Assembly (NCBI GenBank): GCA_910585965.1
Contig: CAJUHH010000002.1
Coordinates: 391,890-455,889 of the forward strand
DNA from: an uncultured Lachnospiraceae bacterium
GTDB lineage: Bacteria > Bacillota > Clostridia > Lachnospirales > Lachnospiraceae
DNA length: 64,000 nt
Reading direction: 5' to 3'
Part shown: positions 1 to 8,573 of the stretch, one piece after another
Numbering within the stretch: the first letter of the stretch is position 1
Layout of the letters: every line of letters starts with the position of its first letter
The notes under the pieces: generated by a model
Databases searched by the model: none
Told to the model about the DNA's origin: nothing
The model's input: only the letters and a program-made list of their open reading frames with translations
Translations under genes and position numbers: made by a program

Positions 1-1320
1 TTGGCAGAGGTGGCTTGTAAGGAAGGCGGGGCCGCAGGAGTGAACTGGACATTTGAACCGATTGTGGATATCGACTTCAATCCTGGGAACCCGATTACGA
101 ATGTCCGTACATATGGCAGCAGCCCGGAGCGCATCCTGCGCATGGCCAGGGGGTATATGGATGCCTGCCGCCGTTACGGAATGGTCAGCACGATCAAACA
201 TTTTCCGGGGGACGGGGTGGATGAGAGGGACCAGCATCTGATGAGCAGCATAAACAGTCTGTCGGCGGAGGAATGGTACGCGTCCTATGGGCGGATTTAT
301 CAGGAACTGATCGATGACGGCGCGCCGGTTGTTATGTGCGCCCATATCAGGCAGCCCGCTTTGTGCCGGGAGGTGAATCCGGGGATAGAGGACGAGGATA
401 TAATGCCCGCTTCCCTGAGCAGGGAGCTGATGCAGGGCATATTGCGGGAGAAACTGGGCTTTCGCGGATTAATTGTGACGGATGCGACGCAGATGGTTGG
501 TTTTACCAGCAGCATGCCGAGATACTTGGCGGTACCCGCCGCGATCGAACGGGGGGCGGATATGTTCCTGTTCACCATCAACAGGAAGGAAGATACAGGC
601 TTTATGATGGAGGGCTTAAGGAAAGGGCTTTTAAGCCGGAAGCGCCTGGACGAGGCAGTAACCCGCATCCTGGCGCTGAAGGCGTATGCCGGCCTTTGGA
701 AGGGGGCTGCTGTGCCGCCTAAGGAGAAACTTTCCTGCCTGCGGTGTCCGGAACATCTGGCAGCGGCCAGGGAAATCGCGGAGCGCAGCATTACGCTGGT
801 GAAGGACAGGGAGAAGCTGCTTCCGCTGTCTTCGGAAAGAATGCGGAAGGTGAAACTGATACAGATTACGAACGAAAAGCTTCCTGCCGGCGGGCTTTTG
901 CCGGAAATAGAGCTGTTTAAGGCGCTTCTGGAGAAGGAAGGTTTTGAAGTGTCTTATTTTAAGGACGGGCGGTTTCCGGGGGAGGATTGCAGCTTGGAAG
1001 AATTCAAAAAAGAAACGGATTTCATGATTTATTTTGCCAATATGAAGGTCGGCAGCAATCAGACGACCATCCGCATCGTATGGGATGATTTTCTGGGTGA
1101 GGATTCGCCGAAGTATGTGAAGGACATACCGGTGCTGTTTTTATCTTTTTCCAATCCTTATCACCTGGTGGATGTGCCGATGGTGGGAACCTATATTAAT
1201 GCTTATACCTGCAACGAAGAAAGCGTTTATGCCATGGTGGAAAAATTAATGGGACGCAGCCCTTTTTTGGGACATAGCCCGGTAGATCCGTTTGCGGGGC
1301 TGTGGGATACGCGTTTATGA
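1..1320 (+). CDS. Glycoside hydrolase family 3 N-terminal domain protein (5' end outside window)
   Basis: The frame is open from base 1, so the true N-terminus is probably upstream. The visible part carries the GH3 TIM-barrel signature: a KHFPG block near residue 66 followed by an Asp-x-x-His pair, as in NagZ-type beta-N-acetylhexosaminidases, and a VTDA block near residue 159 holding the expected Asp nucleophile. About 200 further residues follow the barrel and resemble the alpha/beta second domain of longer GH3 enzymes. The family cleaves terminal beta-linked sugars, often GlcNAc. The substrate is not readable here. The ROK regulator and beta-phosphoglucomutase downstream support a role in sugar use. 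Confidence 0.85.
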   Translation: MAEVACKEGGAAGVNWTFEPIVDIDFNPGNPITNVRTYGSSPERILRMARGYMDACRRYGMVSTIKHFPGDGVDERDQHLMSSINSLSAEEWYASYGRIYQELIDDGAPVVMCAHIRQPALCREVNPGIEDEDIMPASLSRELMQGILREKLGFRGLIVTDATQMVGFTSSMPRYLAVPAAIERGADMFLFTINRKEDTGFMMEGLRKGLLSRKRLDEAVTRILALKAYAGLWKGAAVPPKEKLSCLRCPEHLAAAREIAERSITLVKDREKLLPLSSERMRKVKLIQITNEKLPAGGLLPEIELFKALLEKEGFEVSYFKDGRFPGEDCSLEEFKKETDFMIYFANMKVGSNQTTIRIVWDDFLGEDSPKYVKDIPVLFLSFSNPYHLVDVPMVGTYINAYTCNEESVYAMVEKLMGRSPFLGHSPVDPFAGLWDTRL

Positions 1321-1327
1321 GGTGGAA

Positions 1328-1624
1328 ATGTCAATTTTAGAAGTGCTTATGATTATATGTTTCGGGCTGGCATGGCCGATTAATCTGTACAATAGCATAA
1401 AAAGCCGTTCTACCAAAGGGAAAAATCTGCTTTTTATGAGCTTTATCCTGTTAGCTTATGTATTCGGCATCCTGCACAAGCTGTTTGTCGCGGCGGACGG
1501 GGCGGTTTATTTTTATATCGTGAACGAGGCTATGGTTCTGGCAGATTTTGCAGTTTATTTCATGAACCGCAAAAGGGAAGTCAGGGAGGGCGTATGCAGC
1601 GGATATATGCGGGTTTACAGGTAA
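1328..1624 (+). CDS. Small membrane protein, PQ-loop/SWEET-like
   Basis: This 98-residue protein starts at the ATG behind a GAGGTGG ribosome binding site, eight bases after the GH3 stop, so the two are probably co-transcribed. It has three hydrophobic segments and an early W-P-x-N-x-Y block followed by a K-S-x-S-T-K-G-K stretch, a pattern seen in half-size PQ-loop proteins of Firmicutes. A transport role is only inferred from that resemblance. Confidence 0.65.
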   Translation: MSILEVLMIICFGLAWPINLYNSIKSRSTKGKNLLFMSFILLAYVFGILHKLFVAADGAVYFYIVNEAMVLADFAVYFMNRKREVREGVCSGYMRVYR

Positions 1625-1693
1625 AAGGAACTATACAAGAAAGCGGAAAAATGTTATCCTGTTTTATATAAAAGGTGGAAGGAATACGAGAAT

Positions 1694-2863
1694 ATGGAAG
1701 CGGAACTCAAGGAGCAACAAACATTCAGCAATGCGTCAGTGCGCATCATTAACCGTGGAAGGGTCCTGCGGCTTCTGTTTCAGGAAGGAAGCATGACCCA
1801 GCTGGAAATTAAAAACAGGTTGAACTTAAGCGGGCCTACCGTAACGCAGATTCTGCAGTTTTTTAAGGAAGCAGGGCTTCTGCGGGAGGGGGATGAGATT
1901 CCGTCCTCGGGCGGGCGCAAGCCGAGGCCGATTGAATTCTGCTACCGTTCTTTCTTCGCAGTGGGGGTAGAAATAAGGCGGCATCATGTGGATGTCCAGG
2001 TGCTGGATTTAAAAGGAAAGGTAGAGACGGGAACGGTGCGCCGCCTTGTTTTTGAAGACAGCGATGCCTATTGGAGGCAGGTCAATGACATGGTGAAGGA
2101 AACCGTCGGTTCCGGCACGCGGGCGGGGCGCATACTCGGAGTGGGGATTGCTTTCCCCGGGGAGATTTCGCCGCAGGGCAATATTGTTTCTCGTTCTACG
2201 GTGCTGGGGCTGAAGAATTTTCCGCTGGACCATATTCAGAAAAATTTTGATTATCCCGTTTACGTGGAGTATGGGGCGAATGCGGCAGGTTTCGGCACTG
2301 TTTGGCGCAGCCGCAAGTTAAAGGATGCGGTATATGTGATCGTGACCAATAACGGGGTTGCCGGTTCGGTTATTTTAAATAAAGAAATATATAGAGGGCG
2401 TTATAATAAACCGGGCGCTTTCGGGCATATGGTGCTGAACCCGAAGGGCAGGAAGTGCTTTTGCGGCGGCCGGGGATGCTGGTCGGCTTATGGCGCGCTG
2501 ACGTGCCTGACGGACGGCGAGGATCCGGATCTGGAAAGTTTTTTTGACAAGCTGGATCAGGGGGATGCGGAGTGTCAGCTTCGCTGGAAGGAATATTTGG
2601 AGCGCTTTGCCCAGGCATTGGCCAATATACGGTTGAGTTTTGATACGGAAATTATTATAGGAGGAAAATTGGCCCCTTATCTCGCGCCAAGGATTGATGA
2701 ATTAAAAAGGATGGTGGCAGCCTATCCGGCTCTGGCGGAGGACTGCATGGATATATGGGTGGATACGGAAGCGGACAGCCCTATGGCGGAGGGCGCGGCG
2801 CTTATGATTGTATCCAGCTTTTTGAACGATACATTGGAAGGGTTTCATTTGGAACAGTTGTGA
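1694..2863 (+). CDS. ROK family transcriptional regulator (NagC/XylR type)
   Basis: A 389-residue protein with an N-terminal winged helix-turn-helix (about residues 15-70, containing the T-Q-L-E-I-K-N-R and G-P-T-V-T-Q region) and a ROK sugar-kinase fold. The ROK zinc motif C-x-C-G-x-x-G-C is visible near residue 255. The family represses sugar catabolic genes and is released by a sugar or sugar phosphate. Its position between a GH3 hydrolase and a beta-phosphoglucomutase suggests that it controls this local cluster. The inducer cannot be told from sequence. Confidence 0.9.
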   Translation: MEAELKEQQTFSNASVRIINRGRVLRLLFQEGSMTQLEIKNRLNLSGPTVTQILQFFKEAGLLREGDEIPSSGGRKPRPIEFCYRSFFAVGVEIRRHHVDVQVLDLKGKVETGTVRRLVFEDSDAYWRQVNDMVKETVGSGTRAGRILGVGIAFPGEISPQGNIVSRSTVLGLKNFPLDHIQKNFDYPVYVEYGANAAGFGTVWRSRKLKDAVYVIVTNNGVAGSVILNKEIYRGRYNKPGAFGHMVLNPKGRKCFCGGRGCWSAYGALTCLTDGEDPDLESFFDKLDQGDAECQLRWKEYLERFAQALANIRLSFDTEIIIGGKLAPYLAPRIDELKRMVAAYPALAEDCMDIWVDTEADSPMAEGAALMIVSSFLNDTLEGFHLEQL

Positions 2864-2913
2864 TCCATACATATTTCTGTTGCAAAAAGGGGCCGCTGGA
2901 AGGAGAAGAAGAA

Positions 2914-3552
2914 ATGAGCTTCAAGGCGGTGATTTTTGATTTGGACGGAGTGATTGTATGTACCGACCGATTCCACTATCAGGCATGGAAGAGGACAGTA
3001 GAGGGGCTGGGGATTTTTTTTGATGAGGAAATGAACGACCGGCTGCGTGGCGTCGGCAGGATGGAAAGCCTGGAAATCATACTGGAATGCAACGGAAACA
3101 GATTGTTTTCCCAAGAAGAAAAGGAGAAGCTGGCGGCACGGAAAAATGAAATTTACCGGGAGCTGCTCGCTTCCATGACACCGGGCGACGTAACGGGGGA
3201 AGTGAGGGATACGCTGTCGGAGATACGCAGGAGAGGATATGGGATTTGCCTCGGTTCTTCGAGCCGGAATGCGGGGTTTATCCTGGAGAGAACCGGGCTA
3301 AAAGATGCTTTTGATCAGGTGGTGGACGGGACTCAGATAAAGAGATCCAAGCCTGACCCGGAAGTGTTTTTAAAAGGGGCGGCTCTGCTGGGCGAAAGAC
3401 CGGGGGACTGTCTGGTGGTGGAGGATGCGGAAGCGGGAATTGAGGCCGGAATCGCCGGAGGAATGAAAACGGCGGCGATCGGCAGGGCAGTAACCTGCGG
3501 GAAGGCGGATTACCGGCTGGAGAGGCTGGGGGATTTGCTGGGGATAGTGTGA
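2914..3552 (+). CDS. pgmB: Beta-phosphoglucomutase (HAD superfamily)
   Basis: This 212-residue enzyme interconverts beta-glucose 1-phosphate and glucose 6-phosphate. The HAD motif I F-D-L-D-G-V is at residues 8-13 and the second Asp is the acid/base. A conserved H-x-x-A-W-K follows, as in PgmB; motif II (S-S-S-R-N) and motif III/IV (K-P-D-P...E-D-A) are present. The ATG at 2914 was chosen because AAGGAGAAG lies just before it and the protein then has family length; an upstream in-frame extension overlaps the ROK gene. The TGA stop lies inside the outer stem of the structured repeat that follows. Confidence 0.88.
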   Translation: MSFKAVIFDLDGVIVCTDRFHYQAWKRTVEGLGIFFDEEMNDRLRGVGRMESLEIILECNGNRLFSQEEKEKLAARKNEIYRELLASMTPGDVTGEVRDTLSEIRRRGYGICLGSSSRNAGFILERTGLKDAFDQVVDGTQIKRSKPDPEVFLKGAALLGERPGDCLVVEDAEAGIEAGIAGGMKTAAIGRAVTCGKADYRLERLGDLLGIV

Positions 3553-3657
3553 GAAGAGTTTCTAACCACTCGCAGCAAAGGCTGCTTCGCGGAGAAACTC
3601 TAGACTTGCTTTGCAAGTCTTCTCACACAAGAGAATGCCCAGAAAACGGGCATTCTC
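3547..3657 (+). repeat. Structured dispersed repeat, copy 1 (full, branched fold)
   Basis: An outer 10-bp stem GTGTGAGAAG (3547-3556) with CTTCTCACAC (3619-3628) encloses two hairpins. Arm A is GAGTTTCT (3556-3563) with AGAAACTC (3593-3600) and an inner GCAGC/GCTGC stem. Arm B is GACTTGC-TTT-GCAAGTC (3603-3619). A third hairpin, arm C, follows: GAGAATGCCC (3631-3640) with GGGCATTCTC (3648-3657). All stems are perfect. Copy 2 at 18512 has the same plan with compensatory base changes. The element starts inside the pgmB stop codon region. Confidence 0.85.
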
Positions 3658-3699
3658 CGCACAGATTTGTGTCACTGCACAGCAGCGACATGGGAGTTA

Positions 3700-3752
3700 G
3701 TGTGAAGAGAAGTTCTAAGGCTCGCACCAGTGGGTGCTTCGCCAAGAACTTC
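3700..3752 (+). repeat. Structured dispersed repeat, decayed half copy
   Basis: Fifty bases after copy 1 is a second arm A: GAAGTTCT (3709-3716) pairing with AGAACTTC (3745-3752), with an inner GCACC/GGTGC stem and an AGTG loop. A GTGTGAAG strand precedes it and a partial arm B (TAGACTTGC) follows, but neither partner strand is intact. It looks like a degenerate duplicate. Confidence 0.7.
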
Positions 3753-3775
3753 TAGACTTGCATCACCACAATTTT

Positions 3776-3809
3776 GTAGGCCGTGAATCTTTTTAGATTC
3801 CCGGCCTAC
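3776..3809. terminator. Hairpin terminator between convergent genes
   Basis: GTAGGCCG, T, GAATCT, a TTTT loop, AGATTC, C and CGGCCTAC form a long stem with a single mismatch. It sits between the pgmB cluster and the minus-strand S-component gene and could serve both. T-rich sequence follows on the plus strand. Confidence 0.6.
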
Positions 3810-3884
3810 GATTTCGTTTCTGCTCTTTGTTCTGTTTTTTCCTTGAAAAAACGAACCCGATCTGCCAGTTTGCTATAATACATA

Positions 3885-4466
3885 TCACCGAATGGTAAAA
3901 AACAGTCCTGACTTTTTCAATGCCGGCCGGAGAGCCATATAAATGGCAACGGACGCGATGGTGGAAGTCACGGCATTGATGGAGGTGGAAGCGATGTTCC
4001 ACGCGAGGGTAAGTTCTGCGGCTGGTTTGCCGAGTATCACCAGTTTATAGAAATATCCGATAAGCGGATCAAAGATGACATTGAATAACAGCCCGCCGAC
4101 AGCGGCGGCAACGGTCCACTTCCATACCTTCCGGTTGTCTGTTTCGGTCGTGATATGTCCCAGACGATGGGCGATCAGGCCAGTAATCAGGCCGATGCAA
4201 AGCTTTAAAAGAAAGGTTTTGGGGGCATAAACGACATAAACGGGGTCGAGAAGATCGCCGATCGTCATGCCGATCGCTCCGCCGAGTCCTCCATATGCCC
4301 CGCCAAGGAGCAGCGCACCCAGCACGCAGACGGCGTTTCCGAGATGGATGGAAGTCGCGTCCCCGCCGGGAAGGGTGATTTTGACTTGAAGGAAGGTAAA
4401 TACTACATAAGAAAGGGCGGCCATCACTCCGGTAAAAATAACTTTTCGTATGTTCTCATTTTTCAT
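3885..4466 (-). CDS. ECF transporter S component
   Basis: A 193-residue integral membrane protein with about six hydrophobic segments. The N-terminal I-x-x-V-I-F-T-G-V-M-A-A-L-S-Y-V pattern and the later G-G-A-I-G-M-T-I-G-D-L-L-D block are typical of S components of energy-coupling-factor vitamin transporters (COG4720/HmpT-like group). The start has GAGGAG six bases upstream. S components capture the substrate and dock on a shared EcfA-A'-T module, which is not encoded nearby, so this is a group II type. The vitamin cannot be assigned. Confidence 0.82.
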   Translation of the reverse strand: MKNENIRKVIFTGVMAALSYVVFTFLQVKITLPGGDATSIHLGNAVCVLGALLLGGAYGGLGGAIGMTIGDLLDPVYVVYAPKTFLLKLCIGLITGLIAHRLGHITTETDNRKVWKWTVAAAVGGLLFNVIFDPLIGYFYKLVILGKPAAELTLAWNIASTSINAVTSTIASVAIYMALRPALKKSGLFFTIR

Positions 4467-4524
4467 AATGGATTCTCCTCAATATTTTGCAAGTATGTGC
4501 TTTTCTGATGCAATTTATTATACA

Positions 4525-4580
4525 GCAGATTGGCATAGAAAAAAGAACCATTTCAGGTTTTTTGAACCATGCCAGTCTGC
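4525..4580 (-). terminator. Long hairpin after the SGNH esterase gene
   Basis: GCAGAtTGGCAT pairs with ATGCCAgTCTGC, enclosing an inner AAAGAACC/GGTTTTTT pairing. It lies between the SGNH gene stop and the S-component start on the minus strand. It probably terminates the upstream gene, although a regulatory leader for the transporter is not excluded. Confidence 0.5.
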
Positions 4581-4600
4581 GAGGAGAAAAAGCAATGACG

Positions 4601-5257
4601 TTATACTTGGCCGGAGATCAGGGAAGGAACAAGATCCGCCAGGGCTTTTGCCAGCAAATCGTGGCTTTCTTCGGTGAGGTGCATGTAATCATTGGGGTGC
4701 ATGCAGATGCCGGGGATCGTGCCGGCATCGAAGAAATGGCAGCCGGTCAGTTTGGCGGTCCTCTCATAATAGAAAGCCAGTTCCCTTGATTTTTCCGCGC
4801 ATCCTTTTCCCATTTCGTTGGCTACAAAAGTCGATGCATAGCCGTCTTCAATAGGAGCGGGGGCGACTAAAAGGATATTGGGACGGCCGTTTGCCCATGC
4901 GTCTGTGACAGAAAGGGCTTTTTTGGCCAGACGTTCCAGTCCTTTCGCAATATTTTCCGCATTGCATCCGAATCTTTCTTTGGTATCGTTCGTGCCGAGC
5001 ATGATGATCAGCAAGTCTACGGGTTCGTGGCTCATCAGGCAGCCGAAAATGGCAGACAGGCCGCAAAGCCCTTCGAACAGGGGATCTTCAAAAACAGTGG
5101 TGCGGCCGCTTAAACCCTCTTCGCGGACAATATATCCTTCACCCAGATATTTTTCCAGCAGACAGGGGTATCTTTTCGTGTCATCGAATCTGCCGCCTGT
5201 TTCGGAACAGTAGCCATGCGTGTTGGAGTCTCCAAAGCAAATAATTGTTTTTTTCAT
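4601..5257 (-). CDS. SGNH/GDSL hydrolase (arylesterase/lysophospholipase-like)
   Basis: A 218-residue cytoplasmic-type SGNH hydrolase with no signal peptide. Block I F-G-D-S-N-T-H is at residues 8-14 with the nucleophile Ser at 11. The block III Asn is in G-T-N-D near residue 90, and the block V Asp-x-x-His is in P-N-D-Y-M-H near the C-terminus. The full catalytic set is present. Family members remove acyl or acetyl groups from small esters or glycans; the natural substrate is not known. It is preceded by a good ribosome binding site and is probably monocistronic. Confidence 0.85.
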   Translation of the reverse strand: MKKTIICFGDSNTHGYCSETGGRFDDTKRYPCLLEKYLGEGYIVREEGLSGRTTVFEDPLFEGLCGLSAIFGCLMSHEPVDLLIIMLGTNDTKERFGCNAENIAKGLERLAKKALSVTDAWANGRPNILLVAPAPIEDGYASTFVANEMGKGCAEKSRELAFYYERTAKLTGCHFFDAGTIPGICMHPNDYMHLTEESHDLLAKALADLVPSLISGQV

Positions 5258-5351
5258 AGATAGATGATCCTTTCTTTTGGTAATTGTAGTCGGTATATCC
5301 GTTTAAAACCCCGCTGCCCGCAGGAATGAAAGCGGCAGAAAAAAACGGGTT

Positions 5352-6164
5352 TTATAAATGGAGGGAATGAATAAATGCGAGAATATGTCGGTTGACTGTG
5401 CCAGGCACATCGGTATTGGAGTTATGTCCGGCATTTGCCAGCCAGATGAGCGGATATCCTTCTTTTTGGTGCCATCTTTTATTATAGAACCGGGCGGAAC
5501 CGGCGGCATCCTTTTCGCCGCAAAGCAGAAGGACAGGGCATGTAATGGTATAATCTCGGCCCGATTCCACGGCTTCGGCAAGGATGCGGAAGCCGTGGTC
5601 GGCAAGGGCGCAGTATTCCTTTCGTTCATAGGATTCCATCGTGCGCTTCATGAGGGTGCGGCCGTATGGGGTAGTGGAAGTTCCAGCAGTTCCCCATCGG
5701 ATCAGTATTTTCCATGGAATGCTTAAGTATATCCATTTGGTATGTTTTAACAGAGCCAGTTCCCACCCGGAGAAATACTGATGTTTGAGCGGGGCGGAAT
5801 CGATGGATATAAAGCCGGATACGGAGCCGGGATAAAGATCCATGTACATCTGCGAGATATACCCGCCCATGGACTGGCCAATCAGTATGGGCATATCGAT
5901 GGCTTCTTTCTCCAAAATATGATGCAGGTAATGAGCCATATCCTGCAAGGTGAATGCCAGACGAAAAGGCCGGGACAGGCCGTGTGCCGGCGCATCCCAG
6001 GTAAAGCAGCGGAATTTATTTTTAAAAAATTTTATTTGCTGTTGAAAAAGACGGTGGTCTGCAGTAAGGCCGGGTAAAAATACGAGCCAGGGTTTCGGAC
6101 TGCGAGTCCGGCTGGTCCAATAGATGATATTTCCATCCGGCGTAGAATATATTTTTTTTCTCAT
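5352..6164 (-). CDS. Alpha/beta hydrolase
   Basis: A 270-residue alpha/beta-fold hydrolase. The nucleophile elbow G-Q-S-M-G-G lies near residue 95, a plausible acid is the Asp in C-G-E-K-D-A-A, and the catalytic His is in N-A-G-H-N-S near the end. An H-G motif preceding the oxyanion loop is present as A-H-G-L-S. AAGGAG lies 11 bases before the ATG. This is a generic esterase/lipase/peroxidase-like family, so no substrate is proposed. Confidence 0.82.
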   Translation of the reverse strand: MRKKIYSTPDGNIIYWTSRTRSPKPWLVFLPGLTADHRLFQQQIKFFKNKFRCFTWDAPAHGLSRPFRLAFTLQDMAHYLHHILEKEAIDMPILIGQSMGGYISQMYMDLYPGSVSGFISIDSAPLKHQYFSGWELALLKHTKWIYLSIPWKILIRWGTAGTSTTPYGRTLMKRTMESYERKEYCALADHGFRILAEAVESGRDYTITCPVLLLCGEKDAAGSARFYNKRWHQKEGYPLIWLANAGHNSNTDVPGTVNRHILAFIHSLHL

Positions 6165-6263
6165 GGCTTAGGTACTCCTTATGTGCTTTCAATGGGCTTT
6201 TGGATTTATTATAAGGCATTTATGGGGGGAATGGAATACCTTCGCCTCTTTTTGGCGATATAA

Positions 6264-6298
6264 TATGGGGCGCCACCTATAAAAGTGAAACGCCCCAC
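6264..6298 (-). terminator. Hairpin downstream of the sirtuin gene
   Basis: TGGGGCG pairs with CGCCCCA around an 18-20 base loop, just after the stop of the minus-strand sirtuin gene. The poly-U tract is weak, so this could equally be a 3'-end stabiliser. Confidence 0.45.
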
Positions 6299-6336
6299 GG
6301 CAACCAGCATCTATGCCGGCAATATTCGGTTTTTGC

Positions 6337-7248
6337 TTAAAGCTGATACAAAATTTCTCCGATATCTCCATTGATACAAATAGATTTCTTTTCTATTTCA
6401 TCAGGCGCATATGCCTCGCCATAGTTCAGACAGACATAAACAGCATCTTTCCATTCGTGCGTCATACGCCAAAAGCTATATTTTACGATTGTTGGTGTAT
6501 TGAATCCGACTGCCGCCTCTAAAAACACTATTTTCACATTCTGGTGTCTGTGGAGAAATTCTGCATACCGCTCCGAGGCCAGATGCCATCCTTCATCCTC
6601 TACAAAAGTATGGTCTGCCCTGAGGTTCATGCTCATGGGTTCCCCGCACTTCGGGCAATGCGGAACAAGGTCTGACGGAATCTTCATGTTAGGTGATGTG
6701 CCTTCCGGCAAAATCAATGTACCATCCGTATCAATGCCATAGCCCTGCGCACTGACCATTTCCCGAATAATGGCTTCATTATCATAAGTTTTCTGATGAC
6801 AGGGCTTGCTGCATTGAAACAGCCCATAATCCCCCTGTGTGTAGAATAACCGATATTTATCAAATCCGGCTTTTTGGAAACAATGGTCTACATTCGTTGT
6901 CAGCACGAAATAATCTTTGTCTTTCACCAGGTCGTACAGTTTATGGTAGACTGGTTTCGGGGTATCCATATATCGGTTGATATAAATATACCGGCTCCAG
7001 TAAGCCCAATGTTCTTCAAGCGTATCATATGGGTGGAACCCGCCGGAATACATATCCATGAAATGATACTTTTCCGCATAGTCATGGAAGTATTTTTCAA
7101 AGCGTTCGCCTGTATAAATAAAACCCGCAGAAGTAGACAGACCGGCACCCGCGCCAATCACCACGGCCTCCGCATTGTCCAGAACCTCGCGCAGCCTGTT
7201 AATGCCATTGGGCGAGTTCTCCGATTTGGAATTTTTTCGATCAAACAT
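6337..7248 (-). CDS. SirTM-type sirtuin (protein ADP-ribosyltransferase-like Sir2)
   Basis: A 303-residue Sir2-fold protein. The NAD-binding G-A-G-A-G-L-S-T-S-A-G-F block is at residues 32-43, T-T-N-V-D follows, and two C-x(2,3)-C pairs (C-S-K-P-C and C-P-K-C) form the zinc site. The segment where classical sirtuins carry the catalytic E-L-H-G reads Y-T-Q-G, so Gln replaces His. In the macrodomain-linked class M sirtuins (SirTM) an Asn and a Gln are catalytic, and the enzyme ADP-ribosylates a lipoylated GcvH-like protein. No macrodomain, GcvH-L or lipoate ligase gene is adjacent. The ATG was chosen over an upstream GTG (7257) because AAGGCGG sits eight bases before it. Confidence 0.85.
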   Translation of the reverse strand: MFDRKNSKSENSPNGINRLREVLDNAEAVVIGAGAGLSTSAGFIYTGERFEKYFHDYAEKYHFMDMYSGGFHPYDTLEEHWAYWSRYIYINRYMDTPKPVYHKLYDLVKDKDYFVLTTNVDHCFQKAGFDKYRLFYTQGDYGLFQCSKPCHQKTYDNEAIIREMVSAQGYGIDTDGTLILPEGTSPNMKIPSDLVPHCPKCGEPMSMNLRADHTFVEDEGWHLASERYAEFLHRHQNVKIVFLEAAVGFNTPTIVKYSFWRMTHEWKDAVYVCLNYGEAYAPDEIEKKSICINGDIGEILYQL

Positions 7249-7318
7249 TATGCGCACCGCCTTTCTTTATATTCTGTGGAAGCCCGCTTCCAGTCCCGGC
7301 AATATTATTTTAGTATCC

Positions 7319-7858
7319 TTAAAATTTACCGTTTGCATTCTGCCAGCTGTCTTTATCAGCAATCGTTTCCATAACATCCCAATGCTCGGCAATCTTGCCG
7401 TTTTCTACTCTCCAAAGATCATAATAGCTGGTAGGAGTTCCTCCGAAAGTTCCTTCGCTGACTGCCAGCACATAATTTCCCTGTGCCAGTACCTGATGAA
7501 CGGTGTCATAAATCATTTGGATGCCCTGTCTGCCAAGCTCCTCCAAAGCAGCGCCCAGGCCGGACAGGCCGTCCGCGATACTTATATTATGCTGGATATA
7601 GGTATCTCCGTCAAAATAATCCGGTGTTTTTTCAGGGCGGTTTCCCTGCATCACATCATATAAAAATTCTTTTACCAGGCGGCGGTTCTCCTCTGCCTTT
7701 TCCAGATCTTTTACCGGGGACCAGTTGTCAGTCTGTGTGCGGCCCGATGGATTGGGCGCTGCCAGGGCCGCCAGGTTATCCCAGTGTTCCGCAATTTTTC
7801 CATCATTGTCAAAACGGAAAATATCGAAGGCTGCCTGTTCGCCCGCTCCGGCAAAGTT
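7319..7858 (-). pseudogene. SnoaL-like/nuclear-transport-factor-2 fold protein, 5'-truncated
   Basis: The frame reads about 180 codons with two SnoaL-like halves, each ending in a K-I-A-E-H-W-D motif (ester cyclase/ketosteroid-isomerase fold). The first half lacks its N-terminal part. Upstream in frame there is a TGA and no start codon before the homologous region, while a strong promoter lies directly upstream. An internal ATG (7654) could give a 111-residue second half, but it has no good ribosome binding site. A deletion appears to have joined the promoter to the middle of the gene. The Rrf2 gene upstream is the likely partner regulator. Confidence 0.65.
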
Positions 7859-7873
7859 ACATCTTATGTTAGG

Positions 7874-7902
7874 ATCATATCACCATTTAGATGTAATGTC
7901 AA
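7874..7902 (-). promoter_or_regulatory. SigA-type promoter of the truncated SnoaL-like gene
   Basis: On the minus strand TTGACA (7902-7897), a 17-base spacer and TATGAT (7879-7874) form a near-perfect vegetative promoter. It overlaps the palindrome described separately. Confidence 0.75.
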
Positions 7903-7912
7903 TAGTTACATC
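7890..7912. promoter_or_regulatory. Candidate Rrf2 operator
   Basis: GATGTAA (7890-7896) and TTACATC (7906-7912) form a perfect 7-bp inverted repeat that spans the -35 box. A further half site, GTTACATC, is at 7856-7863. The adjacent Rrf2-family gene is the natural candidate to bind it. This is inference from position and symmetry. Confidence 0.55.
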
Positions 7913-7978
7913 AAAAAATATAAAAAAATTTGCAAGGCAGTGGAAGCAACCGCTACAATGCCTTGCATTTGTTAGTTT

Positions 7979-8422
7979 TTATTCATTTTCCCGATGCAGA
8001 TATTTATCCGTATCCCGTTTCAGGTCTGCCAGCGTAATAGAAGCGAGTTCCTGTTCCATAGCGTTCTGCACACGGAGAAGCTTATCATCCAAAATGGAAT
8101 GGATATTTCTGCCGACAGGGCAGTTCGGGCTTGGGTTTTCATGGAAATGAAACAAATCGCCGTTTTCGATGCAGTCCACCGCGCGGTAAATATCTAAAAA
8201 AGTAATTTCATTTAATGGCTTTGTTACGGTAGTTCCGCCGGTTCCCCGGGCAACATCGACCAGCCCGGCATTTTTCAGCTGGCTTAAGATCTTTCGGATG
8301 ACGACAGGGTTGACGTTGGTGCTTCCGGCAAGAAAATCGCTGGTTATTTTGTAGCTGTTTCCGAAAGTGTCAATGCAGGCAAAAATATGGATGGCTAATG
8401 TAAAGCGGCTTGAAATCTGCAT
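7979..8422 (-). CDS. Rrf2 family transcriptional regulator
   Basis: A 147-residue protein with the Rrf2 winged helix at residues 1-60, including the N-P-V-V-I-R-K-I-L-S-Q-L-K recognition region and a glycine-rich wing (R-G-T-G-G-T). The three-cysteine iron-sulfur motif of IscR/NsrR is absent. Only isolated cysteines at D-C-I-E and N-C-P-V remain, so it belongs to the cluster-free, YwnA-like group. It lies upstream of the SnoaL-like remnant and probably autoregulates and represses it. Confidence 0.85.
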   Translation of the reverse strand: MQISSRFTLAIHIFACIDTFGNSYKITSDFLAGSTNVNPVVIRKILSQLKNAGLVDVARGTGGTTVTKPLNEITFLDIYRAVDCIENGDLFHFHENPSPNCPVGRNIHSILDDKLLRVQNAMEQELASITLADLKRDTDKYLHRENE

Positions 8423-8573
8423 GTGGGTTCATTCGTCCTTTCTGTAAATTATAAATCTTATTATAGCGTATCTGGGGTTTATTTCAAAGGATTTTTAGAG
8501 GGATTTGCATGACAGCAACTGCTAATTGCTTTTTGGCACCTTTCAATCTCTTTATTTTTCTATAGGGTCTTTT

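Noticed and set aside
3549..3755. Small plus-strand frames ending in the residues F-A-K-N-F (also near 18256-18567 and 63734-63970)
   Set aside because: The shared tail is the translation of arm A of the structured repeat. The copies change in ways that keep base pairing, not protein, so they are not genes.
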